In this document: piece by piece, positions 9,748-18,216 of the stretch
Layout of the letters: every line of letters begins with the position of its first letter
How positions within the stretch are numbered: position 1 is the stretch's first letter
DNA from: Streptomyces sp. DvalAA-43
Lineage (GTDB): Bacteria > Actinomycetota > Actinomycetes > Streptomycetales > Streptomycetaceae
Reading direction: 5' to 3'
NCBI RefSeq assembly: GCF_900091725.1
Contig: NZ_FMBW01000001.1
Location: 1 to 64,000 of the forward strand
DNA length: 64,000 nucleotides
The notes under the pieces: model-generated
Told to the model about the DNA's origin: nothing
Databases searched by the model: none
The model's input: only the letters and a program-made list of their open reading frames with translations
Position numbers and translations under genes: made by a program

Positions 9748-9769
9748 GGCCCCGGAGCGGGGTCGCGGC

Positions 9770-10780
9770 TCATGACTCCGGCTCGTCCGGCAGCGGTGGG
9801 ATCGACGCACCGGCCGACAGCAGTCTCCGCGCCAGCGCGCGGCAGCGCCGCCCGAGCTCCGGAGGGTCGAGTACCTCGAAATCGTGCCCCAGCAGGAGCA
9901 CGTGCATGATCAGGAAGTCGAGACCGGCGGCGCCACTGAGCACCTCGCAGTGTTCGCCGCCGCGCTCTCGTACGACGGCCGCCGATGCCGGTATCTGCGC
10001 GCGCACCGTGTCGGCCGGCGCGTGCACGAGGAAGCGCGCCCGGTGCGGGTAGACCCGGCTCGCCACCCCCTCCTGTACGTATGTCGCCGCGTCGGGTGCC
10101 TCGCGTGGGCAGAAGCGCCAGGTCCGTGCGGACACCTCGGTCATCCGGTCGACGCGGAAGCTTCGCCAGTCGTCGCGGTCGAGGTCGTAGGCGAGGAGGT
10201 ACCAGCGCCGGTCCGAGGCGACCAGACGGTAGGGCTCGACCCGGCGCCGTCGCACCTCGTTCCCCGACGGGTAGTCGAAACCGGCCTCGACCTCGTCGCG
10301 GCAGGCCCGAGCCAGCGTCATGAGCACCTCGGGGTCGACCGGCGTGCGGCCTCCGCCGAAGGACTCCACCGAGCCGGAGAGCGCGCGCACCTCGTACCTC
10401 AGCCGGGTGGGCAGCACCTGGTCGAGCTTGGTCAGCGCCCGCAGTGCGGCGTCACCGGCTCCGGCGACCGCACCGCCGCCCGTGCCCCCCGCACCGACGA
10501 GCAGCGAGACCGCGGTGGCGATCGCCTCTTCGTCGTCGAGGAGCAGTGGCGGCAACTCCTGTCCCGGCCCGAGCCGGTAGCCGCCGCCGACGCCCTGGCC
10601 GGCGTGCACCGGATAGCCGAGCGTGCGCAGCCGCTCGACATCGCGGCGCACCGTGCGCGAGGTGACCCCGAGCCGGGCGGCGAGCTCCGGCCCGGTCCAG
10701 CTCTGACGCTGCTGCAACAGCCCGAGCAGGGTGAGCACCCGCTCCGTCGTGCCCCGCTCGGCACCGCTCCCCACATCCAT
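9770..10780 (-). CDS. YafY-type HTH/WYL-domain transcriptional regulator
   Basis: About 336 residues. The N-terminal HTH_11 domain (about residues 10-65, LAARLGVTSRTVRRDVERL) is followed by a WYL domain (about 140-225, recognisable by DRRWYLLAYDLDRDDWRSFRVDR) and a C-terminal WCX-like extension. WYL domains bind ligands, often nucleic-acid derived, and switch DNA binding. ATG 10780 and GTG 10789 are both possible. The gene is divergent from a DinB/VOC pair, with about 60 bases between starts, so it probably regulates that pair and itself. The pairing of YafY-type regulators with small DinB or VOC genes is common in actinomycetes. Confidence 0.87.
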   Translation of the reverse strand: MDVGSGAERGTTERVLTLLGLLQQRQSWTGPELAARLGVTSRTVRRDVERLRTLGYPVHAGQGVGGGYRLGPGQELPPLLLDDEEAIATAVSLLVGAGGTGGGAVAGAGDAALRALTKLDQVLPTRLRYEVRALSGSVESFGGGRTPVDPEVLMTLARACRDEVEAGFDYPSGNEVRRRRVEPYRLVASDRRWYLLAYDLDRDDWRSFRVDRMTEVSARTWRFCPREAPDAATYVQEGVASRVYPHRARFLVHAPADTVRAQIPASAAVVRERGGEHCEVLSGAAGLDFLIMHVLLLGHDFEVLDPPELGRRCRALARRLLSAGASIPPLPDEPES

Positions 10781-10842
10781 GCCGCCCACCCTGCCAGAGA
10801 TAGCGGACCGATTCTGTCCGCCTGGGGTGTCAGGGTGGCTCC

Positions 10843-11430
10843 ATGGACGCAGACGAACCCGACTGGAACCGAACCCTGCGCGAGCAGTGGGAGTTCCACT
10901 GGAACCACCAGCTCCGAGCCCGGCTCGAAGACCTCACCGATGACGAGTACTTCTGGTCGCCGGTGCCGGACGCCTGGAGCGTGCGGCCGCGCGGCAGCTC
11001 GGCGGCGCCCGTGCAGGCCGGTACCGGGGACTTCACGATCGACTTCGCCTTCCCGCAGCCGGTCCCTCCGGCCTTCACGACGATCGCCTGGCGACTCGGT
11101 CACGTCATCGTCGGTGTGCTCGCCGCGCGCAACGCGGCGCACTTCGGCGCACCGGCCGCGTCGTACGAGAACTGGGAGTACGCCGGCAGCGCGGCCACCG
11201 CGCTCGATCAGCTCGGGACCCAGCTCGATCTCTGGCTGGCCGGGGTGCGCGGCCTGGGCGACGCCGGGCTCCGGGTCCCGGTCGGCGAGAAGGAGCCCTT
11301 CCCCGAGGCGCCCATGGCCGATCTGGTGCTGCACATCCACCGCGAGCTGATCCATCACCTGTCCGAGGTCTGCCTGCTGCGCGACCTCTACCACCACACC
11401 AACCCCGCTACGAACGGAGCTGCCCGATGA
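10843..11430 (+). CDS. DinB-like four-helix protein
   Basis: The 195-residue product resembles the DinB/YfiT metalloenzyme superfamily, which includes bacillithiol- or mycothiol-dependent transferases. It has the N-terminal WNRTLREQWEFHWNHQLRARLEDL helix region, the DEYFWSPVPDAWSVRPR segment and a central TIAWRLGHVIVGVLAARN block. The metal-ligand histidines would be in the first helix, GHVIVG and VLHIHRELIHHLSEV. The last codons overlap the VOC gene (ATG in ATGA), so the two are translationally coupled. Substrate unknown. A thiol-dependent detoxification role is possible but not shown. Confidence 0.8.
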   Translation: MDADEPDWNRTLREQWEFHWNHQLRARLEDLTDDEYFWSPVPDAWSVRPRGSSAAPVQAGTGDFTIDFAFPQPVPPAFTTIAWRLGHVIVGVLAARNAAHFGAPAASYENWEYAGSAATALDQLGTQLDLWLAGVRGLGDAGLRVPVGEKEPFPEAPMADLVLHIHRELIHHLSEVCLLRDLYHHTNPATNGAAR

Positions 11431-11888
11431 GCCGGCACATCCAGATCACCTTCGACGCCCATGACCCGCGTGCGCTGTCGTCCTTCTGGCGTGACGCACT
11501 GGGTTACGTCCACCCCGGCCCGCCCGGCGTCGACCTGCCCGAGGGCGCCGATCCGCTGGCGGCGTGGGACGACTTCCTCGTCCGGATCGGCGTACCGGAG
11601 GGGCAGCGCAACTCGAAATCGGCCATCGAGGACCCGGACGGACAGGGCCCACGCGTCTTCTTCCAGCAGGTGCCGGAGGGCAAGGCCGCCAAGAACCGCG
11701 TCCACCTCGATGTCCGTGCGGCTCCCGGGCTGCACGGCGAGGAGCGGATGGCGGCGCTGGAGGCCGAGTGCGACCGGCTGGTCGCGCTGGGAGCGAAGCG
11801 GGTGCGCCGCGACGAGCCCACTCCCCCGCTGAGGGCCGGATTCATCGTGCTGACCGACCCCGAGGGCAACGAGTTCTGCCTGGACTGA
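11427..11888 (+). CDS. VOC-family protein (glyoxalase-like)
   Basis: A 153-residue protein of the vicinal oxygen chelate fold, glyoxalase-like subgroup often involved in detoxification or resistance. Typical features are the start HIQITFDAHDPRALSSFWRDALGY, the central NRVHLDVRA strand and the end FIVLTDPEGNEFCLD. Two half-modules make one metal site, with His and Glu as likely ligands. It overlaps the DinB gene upstream by four bases and ends just before a strong terminator, so DinB and VOC form a two-gene operon. Confidence 0.85.
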   Translation: MSRHIQITFDAHDPRALSSFWRDALGYVHPGPPGVDLPEGADPLAAWDDFLVRIGVPEGQRNSKSAIEDPDGQGPRVFFQQVPEGKAAKNRVHLDVRAAPGLHGEERMAALEAECDRLVALGAKRVRRDEPTPPLRAGFIVLTDPEGNEFCLD

Positions 11889-11894
11889 CGCGGA

Positions 11895-11939
11895 CCGGCC
11901 CCTCACCTCCCCCTGATGCACGGGGAGGTGAGGGGCCGG
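11895..11939 (+). terminator. Strong hairpin terminator after DinB-VOC operon
   Basis: An 18-base perfect inverted repeat (11895-11912 and 11922-11939) with a 9-base loop begins seven bases after the VOC stop codon. It has no T-tract, as is usual in Streptomyces, and would also serve the convergent VOC gene at 11974. Confidence 0.85.
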
Positions 11940-11973
11940 GCCTGTCGTGGTGTGGTGGGTGTGCCGGGTGGTC

Positions 11974-12384
11974 TCAGGCCTTCGGCTGGGTGAAGCGGAT
12001 GCGGTTGCCGAACGGGTCGCGCAGGCCGCAGTCGATCCCGTACGGACGCTCGGTGGGTTCCTCGGTGAACTCCACGCCCTGTGCCAGCAGCGTCTCGTAG
12101 GTCTTGCGGCAGTCGTCCGTGGTGAAGATGAGCCAGCCGCCCATCGCTCCCTTGGTCACCAGCTCGCGTACCTGCTCCGCCGTCTCCTCCGACATCGCGG
12201 GAGCGCCCGGCTTCTCCAGCAGGATCTGCCGCTCGGGGTGACCGGGGACGCTGACGGTCAGCCAGCGCATGAAGCCCAGGTCCACGTCCGCGCTCACTTC
12301 CAGGCCGAGCTTGCCGACGTAGAAGTCGAGGGCCGCGTCCTGGTCGAGGACGTATATCTGTGACTGTGTGATGGCGTTGAACAT
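11974..12384 (-). CDS. VOC-family protein
   Basis: A 136-residue VOC protein. Recognisable blocks are the start ITQSQIYVLDQDAALDFYVGKLGLEV, the middle MRWLTVSVPGHPERQILLEKP and the end YGIDCGLRDPFGNRIRFTQP. ATG 12384 is the start shared by homologues. The open frame continues upstream only by overlap with the AraC gene. Its transcriptional partner is the AraC-type regulator immediately upstream on the same strand. Such AraC-VOC pairs are frequent in actinomycetes, and the function of the VOC member is unknown. Confidence 0.85.
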   Translation of the reverse strand: MFNAITQSQIYVLDQDAALDFYVGKLGLEVSADVDLGFMRWLTVSVPGHPERQILLEKPGAPAMSEETAEQVRELVTKGAMGGWLIFTTDDCRKTYETLLAQGVEFTEEPTERPYGIDCGLRDPFGNRIRFTQPKA

Positions 12385-12476
12385 GTCCCTCACGCTACCG
12401 AGCGGCGCGGACGAGAACTTATCCAAAACTGCTCGACCCACGGGCGACGCGCAGGGCATACGGGCACGGTGGGCGG

Positions 12477-12869
12477 TCAGGAGCTCGGTCGCGTCCACGC
12501 CATCGTGAAGCACGTCGGTACGCCCGCGGCCACCGCTTCCTTGCGGTAGGTGCGTGGTGACCGGCCGACGATGTCGTGGAAGGTGCGGCTGAAGGTGCCC
12601 GGACTGCCGAAGCCGACCTCGTAGCAGATGTCCGTCACGCTGCGGTCGGTCTCCCGCAGCAGGAACATCGCCCGCTCCACACGGCGGCGCTGCAGGTAGC
12701 GGTGCGGTGTCTCACCGAAGACGGCCCGGAAGGTGCGCGTGAAGTGTGCCTCCGACACATACGCGATCCGGGCCAGGGACGGGACGTCCAACGACTGCGC
12801 GTAGTCGCGGTCCATCGCGTCCCTGGCGCGGAGCATACGGCGGTTGGTCTCTTCGGCGGCTCGGCTCAC
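12477..12869 (-). CDS. Stand-alone AraC-type DNA-binding protein
   Basis: A 130-residue protein made almost only of the AraC/XylS double helix-turn-helix: first HTH about 28-50 (VPSLARIAYVSEAHFTRTF), second about 75-105 (VTDICYEVGFGSPGTFSRTF), with the closing GRSPRTYRK. No ligand domain is present, so activity is likely set by partner proteins or expression level. GTG 12869 follows a GGTGGC stretch. The VOC gene lies 92 bases downstream on the same strand and is the probable target or partner. Confidence 0.88.
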   Translation of the reverse strand: MSRAAEETNRRMLRARDAMDRDYAQSLDVPSLARIAYVSEAHFTRTFRAVFGETPHRYLQRRRVERAMFLLRETDRSVTDICYEVGFGSPGTFSRTFHDIVGRSPRTYRKEAVAAGVPTCFTMAWTRPSS

Positions 12870-12934
12870 GCCACCATCCCATCACGGGCCCGCCGCCGCC
12901 GACATGTCCGGTCCGGTGACCGGTCGTTGAGGTA

Positions 12935-13711
12935 CTACCGCTCGTGGCGCCGACGTGCGAGATGGACGGTGATGTCGGCGGCGATCTCGACCGTCCCGGG
13001 CAGCACCCGTCCGATCTGCCCGAAGACCTTCTCCCGCTCCCCGGGCGGCAGGACGAGATAGGCCGAGACGGTCGAGAGATGGCCGAGGTAGTCGGAGGCA
13101 CTCATCGTCAGGCGCCGTTGGATCGCGGACTGTTGTACGTCGGTGAACCACTCGGACCGCCGGAGCTCCGTACCCGGCCACTGCATGTCGTGCCCCGGAG
13201 GCGTCCCGTCCGGGGACGGCACGTCGTCGCTCTCCAGGAACGGTGCCCGAGCCGCGCGCACCGCTTCCCGCGCTGCCGGGTCGGCCGGCTGGATCGGCCC
13301 GCCCATCGAGGCGAACACGCCGCCCGGCTCCAGCAGCGCGGCCATGCGTGACCACCGGTCCTCCGGGTCCGTCCAGTGCAGCGCCGCCGCCGCGTAGACC
13401 AGCCCGTACCGCTCGCCCGGCCACAGGTCCTCGAACGCGGCCCGCACCGTCCTGACGTTGTCCGGTACGTGCTTGCGCAGCTCGGCGAGCATGGCCCCGT
13501 CGGGCTCGGTCGCGGTGACCACGACGCCCCGTCGAGCGAACAGGCGGGTTGCCTTGCCCGTCCCGGCGCCGATCTCCAGAGCCGTCCGGACCGGCCGGCC
13601 GGCGTACGCCGCCACCAGGTCGAAGAGCTCCGGGGGATACCCCGGCCGGAACCGCTCGTACGCCTCCGCCATCGCTCCGAAACTCAAGGCACGAAACGCA
13701 CGATCAGACAT
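12935..13711 (-). CDS. Class I SAM-dependent methyltransferase
   Basis: A 258-residue methyltransferase of the Methyltransf_11/25 type. SAM-binding motif I is ALEIGAGTGKATRLFARRG (residues about 45-63), followed by TATEPDGAML (motif post-I) and VYAAAALHWTDPEDR (motif II/III), a signature of the trans-aconitate-methyltransferase-like group. ATG 13711 is preceded by an AGGA element. ATG 13720 would add three residues. It follows the MFS gene on the same strand, with 57 bases between, and could be part of that transcript. Substrate unknown. Confidence 0.85.
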   Translation of the reverse strand: MSDRAFRALSFGAMAEAYERFRPGYPPELFDLVAAYAGRPVRTALEIGAGTGKATRLFARRGVVVTATEPDGAMLAELRKHVPDNVRTVRAAFEDLWPGERYGLVYAAAALHWTDPEDRWSRMAALLEPGGVFASMGGPIQPADPAAREAVRAARAPFLESDDVPSPDGTPPGHDMQWPGTELRRSEWFTDVQQSAIQRRLTMSASDYLGHLSTVSAYLVLPPGEREKVFGQIGRVLPGTVEIAADITVHLARRRHER

Positions 13712-13767
13712 GCCGAGCATCCTGGCACGATCCGCGGCGCCGGTCCGGTCAGTTGATCCGGCCCGGC

Positions 13768-15006
13768 CTACAGATCCCGGGCGTGACGTGGCTGTGTCAG
13801 TGCCCAGAGCGCCAGCGCGAGGCAGCTGATCGCGGCGCCCAGCACGCACACGGCGCCCCAGCCGAAGGCCGCGTAGAGGGAGGTCGCGGCGAGGGCCCCG
13901 GTGGCGCTGCCGATCGAGTAGAAGACCATGTACCCGCCGATCAGCCGGCTGCCCGCGTCCGGGCGCCGCGCATGGATCAGGGTCTGGTTGGTGACATGGA
14001 CCGCCTGCACGGCCAGGTCCAGGAGGATCACCCCCGCGACCAGGGCCCAGAGCGAACTGCGGGTGAAGGCAAGGGGCAGCCACGAAGCGGCGAGCAGTGC
14101 CAGGGCGATACCGGTGGTCCACTGGGAGAGCCCGCGGTCGTTCAGGCGGCCCGCCACCGTCGCGGCCAGCGCACCTGCGGCTCCGACCAGCCCCAATGCC
14201 CCGATCGCGGTGTGGGACAGGGAGTACGGTGCCTCGCTGAGCGGCAGCGCGATGCTGCTCCACAGGGTGCTGAAGGCGGCGAAGATCAGCAGGCCGAGCA
14301 GCGCCCGGAGCCGGAGCAGTCGTTCCCGTGCGAACAGGGTGATCGTGGAGCGGAGGAGCTGTCCGTAGCGCAGGTCGGCGGGCGGGGCCTCGCCGTGGCG
14401 CGGAAGCACTCGGTGCAGGACCAGGGCGAGCAGAGCGGTGAGCGCCGCCGAGGTGAGGTAGACGGAGCGCCAGCCCGCGAGGTCGGCCATGAGGCCGGAC
14501 GCGGTGCGGGCGAGCAGGATTCCGATGACCACGCCGCTGGTCACCAGGCCGACGACGCGTCCGCGCTCGGTGGGCGGGGCGAGCGCTGCCGCGAAGGCCA
14601 CCAGCGTCTGTGTGACGACCGCGAGCAGCCCCATCACGGCCATGCCCACGAGCAGGAACGCCGCGTCGTGGGCGACGGCGACCGCGGCGAGCGCCACCAC
14701 CAGGAGCAGCAGCTGGACCACGATGAGCCGTCTGCGGTCGACCATGTCGCCCAGTGGTACGAGGAAGAAGAGCCCCAGTCCGTATCCGATGTGCGTGAAG
14801 GTGACGACGCTGCCGACGAGTGCCGGGCTCATGGCGAGGTCGTGGCCCACGGTCGCCAGGAGCGGCTGGGCGAAGTAGACGTTGGCCACCGCGGTTCCGC
14901 AGGCGACGGCGAACAGCATGACGACGCCTCGGGACAGGACGAACGCGGAGTCGCCGCCGCTCCGGGCCGCGACCCGTGGTGTCGCGGTCTCACAGTTGCC
15001 GGTCAT
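13768..15006 (-). CDS. MFS transporter (drug-efflux type)
   Basis: A 412-residue, 12-segment major facilitator protein. The N-terminal block AVANVYFAQPLLATVGHDL and the loop LGDMVDRRRLIV (motif A region) resemble the YgaY/ArsJ-like DHA-type efflux group. The start ATG 15006 follows GAGGGG. It is divergent from a HxlR-type regulator across a 101-base gap holding two copies of a 21-base palindrome, which is the usual layout for an efflux pump repressed by its own regulator. The inducing substrate is unknown. Confidence 0.87.
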   Translation of the reverse strand: MTGNCETATPRVAARSGGDSAFVLSRGVVMLFAVACGTAVANVYFAQPLLATVGHDLAMSPALVGSVVTFTHIGYGLGLFFLVPLGDMVDRRRLIVVQLLLLVVALAAVAVAHDAAFLLVGMAVMGLLAVVTQTLVAFAAALAPPTERGRVVGLVTSGVVIGILLARTASGLMADLAGWRSVYLTSAALTALLALVLHRVLPRHGEAPPADLRYGQLLRSTITLFARERLLRLRALLGLLIFAAFSTLWSSIALPLSEAPYSLSHTAIGALGLVGAAGALAATVAGRLNDRGLSQWTTGIALALLAASWLPLAFTRSSLWALVAGVILLDLAVQAVHVTNQTLIHARRPDAGSRLIGGYMVFYSIGSATGALAATSLYAAFGWGAVCVLGAAISCLALALWALTQPRHARDL

Positions 15007-15022
15007 TCAGCACCCCTCACAT

Positions 15023-15083
15023 CTGGTTTCATCTTGCTACCAGCACGGCACGGTAGCCCCTGCTGGTAGCATGTTGCAACCAG
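15023..15083. promoter_or_regulatory. Double operator between MFS gene and HxlR regulator
   Basis: Two near-identical 21-base imperfect palindromes, 15023-15043 and (inverted) 15063-15083, share the frame CTGGTT-N7-GCTACCAG and differ at only about three internal positions. Their centres are 40 bases apart. A nested perfect repeat of TGCTACCAGCA/TGCTGGTAGCA joins 15035-15045 to 15061-15071. The position, between divergent starts, and the symmetry indicate a regulator site covering both promoters. Confidence 0.75.
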
Positions 15084-15107
15084 CTTGAGAGGGAGGTGGA
15101 GGACGAC

Positions 15108-15560
15108 ATGGTGACAAGGACGCGCTTCGACGACAGCGACTGCCCCGTCGCGCGGTCGGTGGACGCGATCGGTGACTGGTGGTCCCTGCTGATCGTGCGG
15201 GACGCCTTCGACGGCAGCCGCCGCTTCGGGGAGTTCCAGCGCAGTCTCGGCGTGGCGAAGAACATCCTCACCGCGCGGCTGCGCAGCCTGGTCGCCGGCG
15301 ATGTCCTCGAATCCGTTCCCGCCTCGGACGGCAGCGCCTACCGCGAGTACGTACTGACCGCGAAAGGCAGGGAACTCTTCCCCGTCATCGTGGCGCTGCG
15401 GCAGTGGGGCGAAGCGAATTTCTTCGCCCCCGGCGAACCGCACTCGCAGTTGGTCGACCGCCGACGGGGAGAGCGCCTTCGCGCACTGGAGGTCCGGTCC
15501 GCGGACGGACGGTTGCTAGACCCCGACGACACCACCGTCCACAAGGTCTCCGCCGAGTGA
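15108..15560 (+). CDS. HxlR-family transcriptional regulator
   Basis: A 150-residue winged-helix protein of the HxlR/MarR-like group. The diagnostic N-terminal cysteine and following helix are in CPVARSVDAIGDWWSLLIVRDAF, the recognition region in FGEFQRSLGVAKNILTARLRSL, and the wing in YREYVLTAKGRELFPV. HxlR proteins act as dimers and often sense electrophiles or quinones through the conserved Cys. ATG 15108 is chosen because GGAGG ends five bases before it. A GTG at 15096 overlaps that site. Divergent from the MFS efflux gene, which it probably represses. Confidence 0.9.
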   Translation: MVTRTRFDDSDCPVARSVDAIGDWWSLLIVRDAFDGSRRFGEFQRSLGVAKNILTARLRSLVAGDVLESVPASDGSAYREYVLTAKGRELFPVIVALRQWGEANFFAPGEPHSQLVDRRRGERLRALEVRSADGRLLDPDDTTVHKVSAE

Positions 15561-15692
15561 CCTGAGGCCGGGGTCCGGCGGAACGGCCTGTCATCCCGCC
15601 GTCCCGCCGATGGAAGTCGGTGGCGCGGAGCCGGCGCCTGACGCCCGATGCCCTGCGCCCGATACCCCTACGCCCGAGGTGTCCGGCGCCAC

Positions 15693-16307
15693 TCAGACGT
15701 CGATCGCGCGGCCGCGCACCAGGGGCAGGAAGACCTCGTCCACGATCTCCGTCAGCACCTCGTCGGGCACCTCGGGAAGACCGCGCACGGCGTATTCGCC
15801 GCGCAGCAGCGCCATCGGCACCGACGCCACACGCGGATGCGCCGCACCGGCCGCCGCCTCGCCCCGGGCCACGGCGCGCCCGATCAGCGTCAGCCAGGCC
15901 GCGTCCGTACTGCTGCCGCCGGCCTGCTCCCGGAGCAGCGTGAGCAGGCCGGGGTCGTCGGCCGCCGCCGCGAGCAGGTCACGCAGTACGGCCCCCTGCG
16001 GTGACGACCAGGTCGCGTTCGCCGCGCGCAGCAGTGCCAGCGCGTCGCCGCGCAGCGTCCCCGTGTCCGGAACCCGCAACTCCGCGTCGGCCAGGTGGCA
16101 GTAGGCGGCGACGCCCAGCGCCGCGCGGGCCGGCCAGCGCCGGTAGATCGCGTTCTTGTTGGTGCCGGCGCGCTGGGCGACACGGTCCATCGTCATGCTC
16201 GCGTACCCGGCGGTCCGCAGCTCCTCGGCCGCCGCCCGCAGGATCGCGTCCTCCAACGCCGCGCCCCGGCGCCGGGTCGCGCCGCCGCGCTGCTGGTCGG
16301 GTGCCAT
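15693..16307 (-). CDS. TetR-family transcriptional regulator
   Basis: A 204-residue TetR repressor. The N-terminal HTH is at about residues 18-62 (AEELRTAGYASMTMDRVAQRAGTNKNAIYRRWP region) with the typical C-terminal helical ligand domain (TetR_C_16-like). ATG 16307 is preferred over ATG 16328 because a GAGGGGAGG ribosome site lies seven bases before it. It is divergent from the TIM-barrel gene at 16383, with a perfect 15-base palindrome between the starts, so it probably controls that gene and itself. Confidence 0.87.
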   Translation of the reverse strand: MAPDQQRGGATRRRGAALEDAILRAAAEELRTAGYASMTMDRVAQRAGTNKNAIYRRWPARAALGVAAYCHLADAELRVPDTGTLRGDALALLRAANATWSSPQGAVLRDLLAAAADDPGLLTLLREQAGGSSTDAAWLTLIGRAVARGEAAAGAAHPRVASVPMALLRGEYAVRGLPEVPDEVLTEIVDEVFLPLVRGRAIDV

Positions 16308-16330
16308 CGTGGCCCTCCCCTCACTCATAA

Positions 16331-16345
16331 GGTACGCTCCGTACC
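16331..16345. promoter_or_regulatory. Probable TetR operator
   Basis: A perfect palindrome, GGTACG-CTC-CGTACC, with flanks extending the symmetry weakly (AAGG / CCCT). It lies between the divergent TetR and glycosidase-like genes, 38 bases before the latter. The size and form match TetR-type sites. The binding protein is inferred. Confidence 0.7.
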
Positions 16346-16382
16346 CTAAACTCGATCACGGACCGGCAGAATCGGAGCAGCG

Positions 16383-17417
16383 ATGCGCGCCTTCGGTATC
16401 AACTACGACACCGGTTTCACCTCCGGCGGGACCACGACCCACGAACCGTTCCTCTCCGACATTGTCCAGCGTGAGATGCGGGTGATCCGTGAGGACCTGC
16501 GCTGCGACGCGGTCCGCATCACCGGCGGCCACGCCGACCGTATGGAGATCGCGGCGCGCGCCGCCGCCGACGCGGGGCTGGAGGTCTGGTACTGCCCGTT
16601 CACCAACGGCCTGACCCAGGACGGACTTCTGGCGTTCCTCATCGACGCGGCCGAACGCGCCGAGCGCCTGCGCCGTGACGGCGCGCGGGTCGTGTTCCTC
16701 ACCGGTTCCGAGGTCACCCTGTTCACCGAGGGGTTCCTGCCGGGCGAAACGTTCCAGGAGCGGTCGGCGAACCTGGCCGACCCGGCCGCGTTCCGCGCCC
16801 TGCTGCCCCGGCTGCACGCCGAGTTCAACACGTTCCTCGCCCGGATCGTCACCGAGGTCCGCGCCCGCTTCGGCGGCCCGGTCGGCTATGCGTCGGTCGC
16901 CTTCGAGGGCGTGGACTGGACCCCGTTCGACATCGTCGCCACCGATGCCGGCTATCGCGACGCGACCAACGCCGACACGTTCCCGGAGGCGCTGCGCGCG
17001 CAGGTGGCGCGGGGCAAGCCGTTCGGCGTCACCGAGTTCGGCTGCGGGTCCTTCCGCGGCGCCGCCGATCTGGGCGGGCGCGGGGATTCGGTCGTCGAGT
17101 GGGGCGAGGACGCGCGGCCGGTGGGGCTGGCCGCCGGGACGGTGCGCGACGAGCAGGAACAGGCCTCCTACGTCCGGGAGATGCTCGACATCTACGACGC
17201 GGCCGGCGTCGACGCCGCGTTCGTCTACACCTTCTCCCGCCGGGACCTGCCGACCACGGCCCGCCACGATCCGGAGCACGACTTCGACGCCGCCAGCTTC
17301 GGCGTGGTCCGGGTCCTGCCGCCCGGCGCGGCCGAAGGGCCGTACGCGGAACTGGGCTGGGAGCCCAAGGCCGCCTTCCACGTCATGGCGGAGTTCGGCC
17401 GGGCCCGTACGAGGTGA
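16383..17417 (+). CDS. TIM-barrel glycoside-hydrolase-like protein (often labelled 'abortive infection')
   Basis: A 344-residue protein with the beta/alpha-barrel rhythm of a glycosidase. It begins GINYDTGF, has AVRITGGHADRMEIAARAAADAGLE-type barrel units, a conserved acid in LTGSEVTLF (possible acid/base Glu), and a second in KPFGVTEFGCGSFRGAADLGGRG (possible nucleophile Glu), then AFVYTFSRRDLP. Homologues in actinomycetes are, as I recall, often called abortive infection proteins, for which the sequence gives no support. No signal peptide is seen, so it would act in the cytoplasm. Divergent from the TetR gene. Substrate unknown. Confidence 0.6.
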   Translation: MRAFGINYDTGFTSGGTTTHEPFLSDIVQREMRVIREDLRCDAVRITGGHADRMEIAARAAADAGLEVWYCPFTNGLTQDGLLAFLIDAAERAERLRRDGARVVFLTGSEVTLFTEGFLPGETFQERSANLADPAAFRALLPRLHAEFNTFLARIVTEVRARFGGPVGYASVAFEGVDWTPFDIVATDAGYRDATNADTFPEALRAQVARGKPFGVTEFGCGSFRGAADLGGRGDSVVEWGEDARPVGLAAGTVRDEQEQASYVREMLDIYDAAGVDAAFVYTFSRRDLPTTARHDPEHDFDAASFGVVRVLPPGAAEGPYAELGWEPKAAFHVMAEFGRARTR

Positions 17418-17508
17418 CGGGGCCCGGCTGACCGCGTTCCGGGCGGCCCCTGCCCGGCCAGCCGACCTGCCTGCCTGCCTGCCGTGCGGCCGTAGGACGT
17501 CGTGGCCG

Positions 17509-18216
17509 TCAGGCTCCACCGGAGGTGAGTTCGAGGATCTGCCGGGTGGTGCCGACGGGGTCGACGATCTGGTGCAGATGCTCGCCGGGCAGATGGGCGG
17601 TCCGCCATCCGCGTTCGCGCGCATCGGCGGCCATGGCGTCGTAGGGAGGGCCGAACAGCAGGTAGGAGCAGGGGTGGTCGTCCCAGCCGTCCGGGACGGG
17701 GATCCGTTGTTCGTAGTAGGACAGCGGCAGCCTGGGCTGCTCGGCGATGACCTGCTGCCGCATCACCGGATCGGAGAACATGGGCGCGATGTCGGCCTCG
17801 TCCCACCAGTCGGTCCAGCGCGGCAGCCTGCCGTGCACCGCCAGAGGGCGGAGGAGATCGAGGAGTTCGGGCGGGGCGACGGGCGTCGGACCACTGCGGG
17901 CCGGCAGCGCGGCATCGACGAACACCGAGCCGGTCACCGGGTGGTCGAGCCCCGCGCGGACAGACGGGAGGAAAAGTCCCGCGTTGCTGTGTGCCACCAG
18001 GACGAGCGGTTGTTCCGTCGGGATGTCCGCGAGGCCGTCGCGGACGGCATCGGCGGCCCGGGGCCAGAACGGCGGTTCACCATCACCCACGTCCAGCAAG
18101 GACGGCACGCGCACCTGGTGTCCGGCGGCGCTCAGATGTTCCGCCACCGGGCGCCAGGTGGCGGGACCCACCGAAGGGCTGTGTACGAGGACGAAGATCG
18201 GTTGCATCGGCTCCAT
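17509..18216 (-). CDS. Alpha/beta hydrolase
   Basis: A 235-residue alpha/beta-hydrolase fold protein. The oxyanion region is FVLVHSPSVGPATWRPV, the nucleophile Ser is in LVAHSNAG (about residue 76), and the C-terminal His is in LPGEHLHQIVDP. Homologues are small esterase-like proteins of unknown substrate. ATG 18216 is the start. ATG 18207 is an alternative. It converges on the glycosidase-like gene. The 91 bases between contain a short CTGC tandem run but no clear hairpin. Confidence 0.8.
   Translation of the reverse strand: MEPMQPIFVLVHSPSVGPATWRPVAEHLSAAGHQVRVPSLLDVGDGEPPFWPRAADAVRDGLADIPTEQPLVLVAHSNAGLFLPSVRAGLDHPVTGSVFVDAALPARSGPTPVAPPELLDLLRPLAVHGRLPRWTDWWDEADIAPMFSDPVMRQQVIAEQPRLPLSYYEQRIPVPDGWDDHPCSYLLFGPPYDAMAADARERGWRTAHLPGEHLHQIVDPVGTTRQILELTSGGA

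Noticed and set aside
17466..17482. CTGC tandem run as a regulatory element
   Set aside because: Four short units in a GC-rich intergenic stretch are not unusual.
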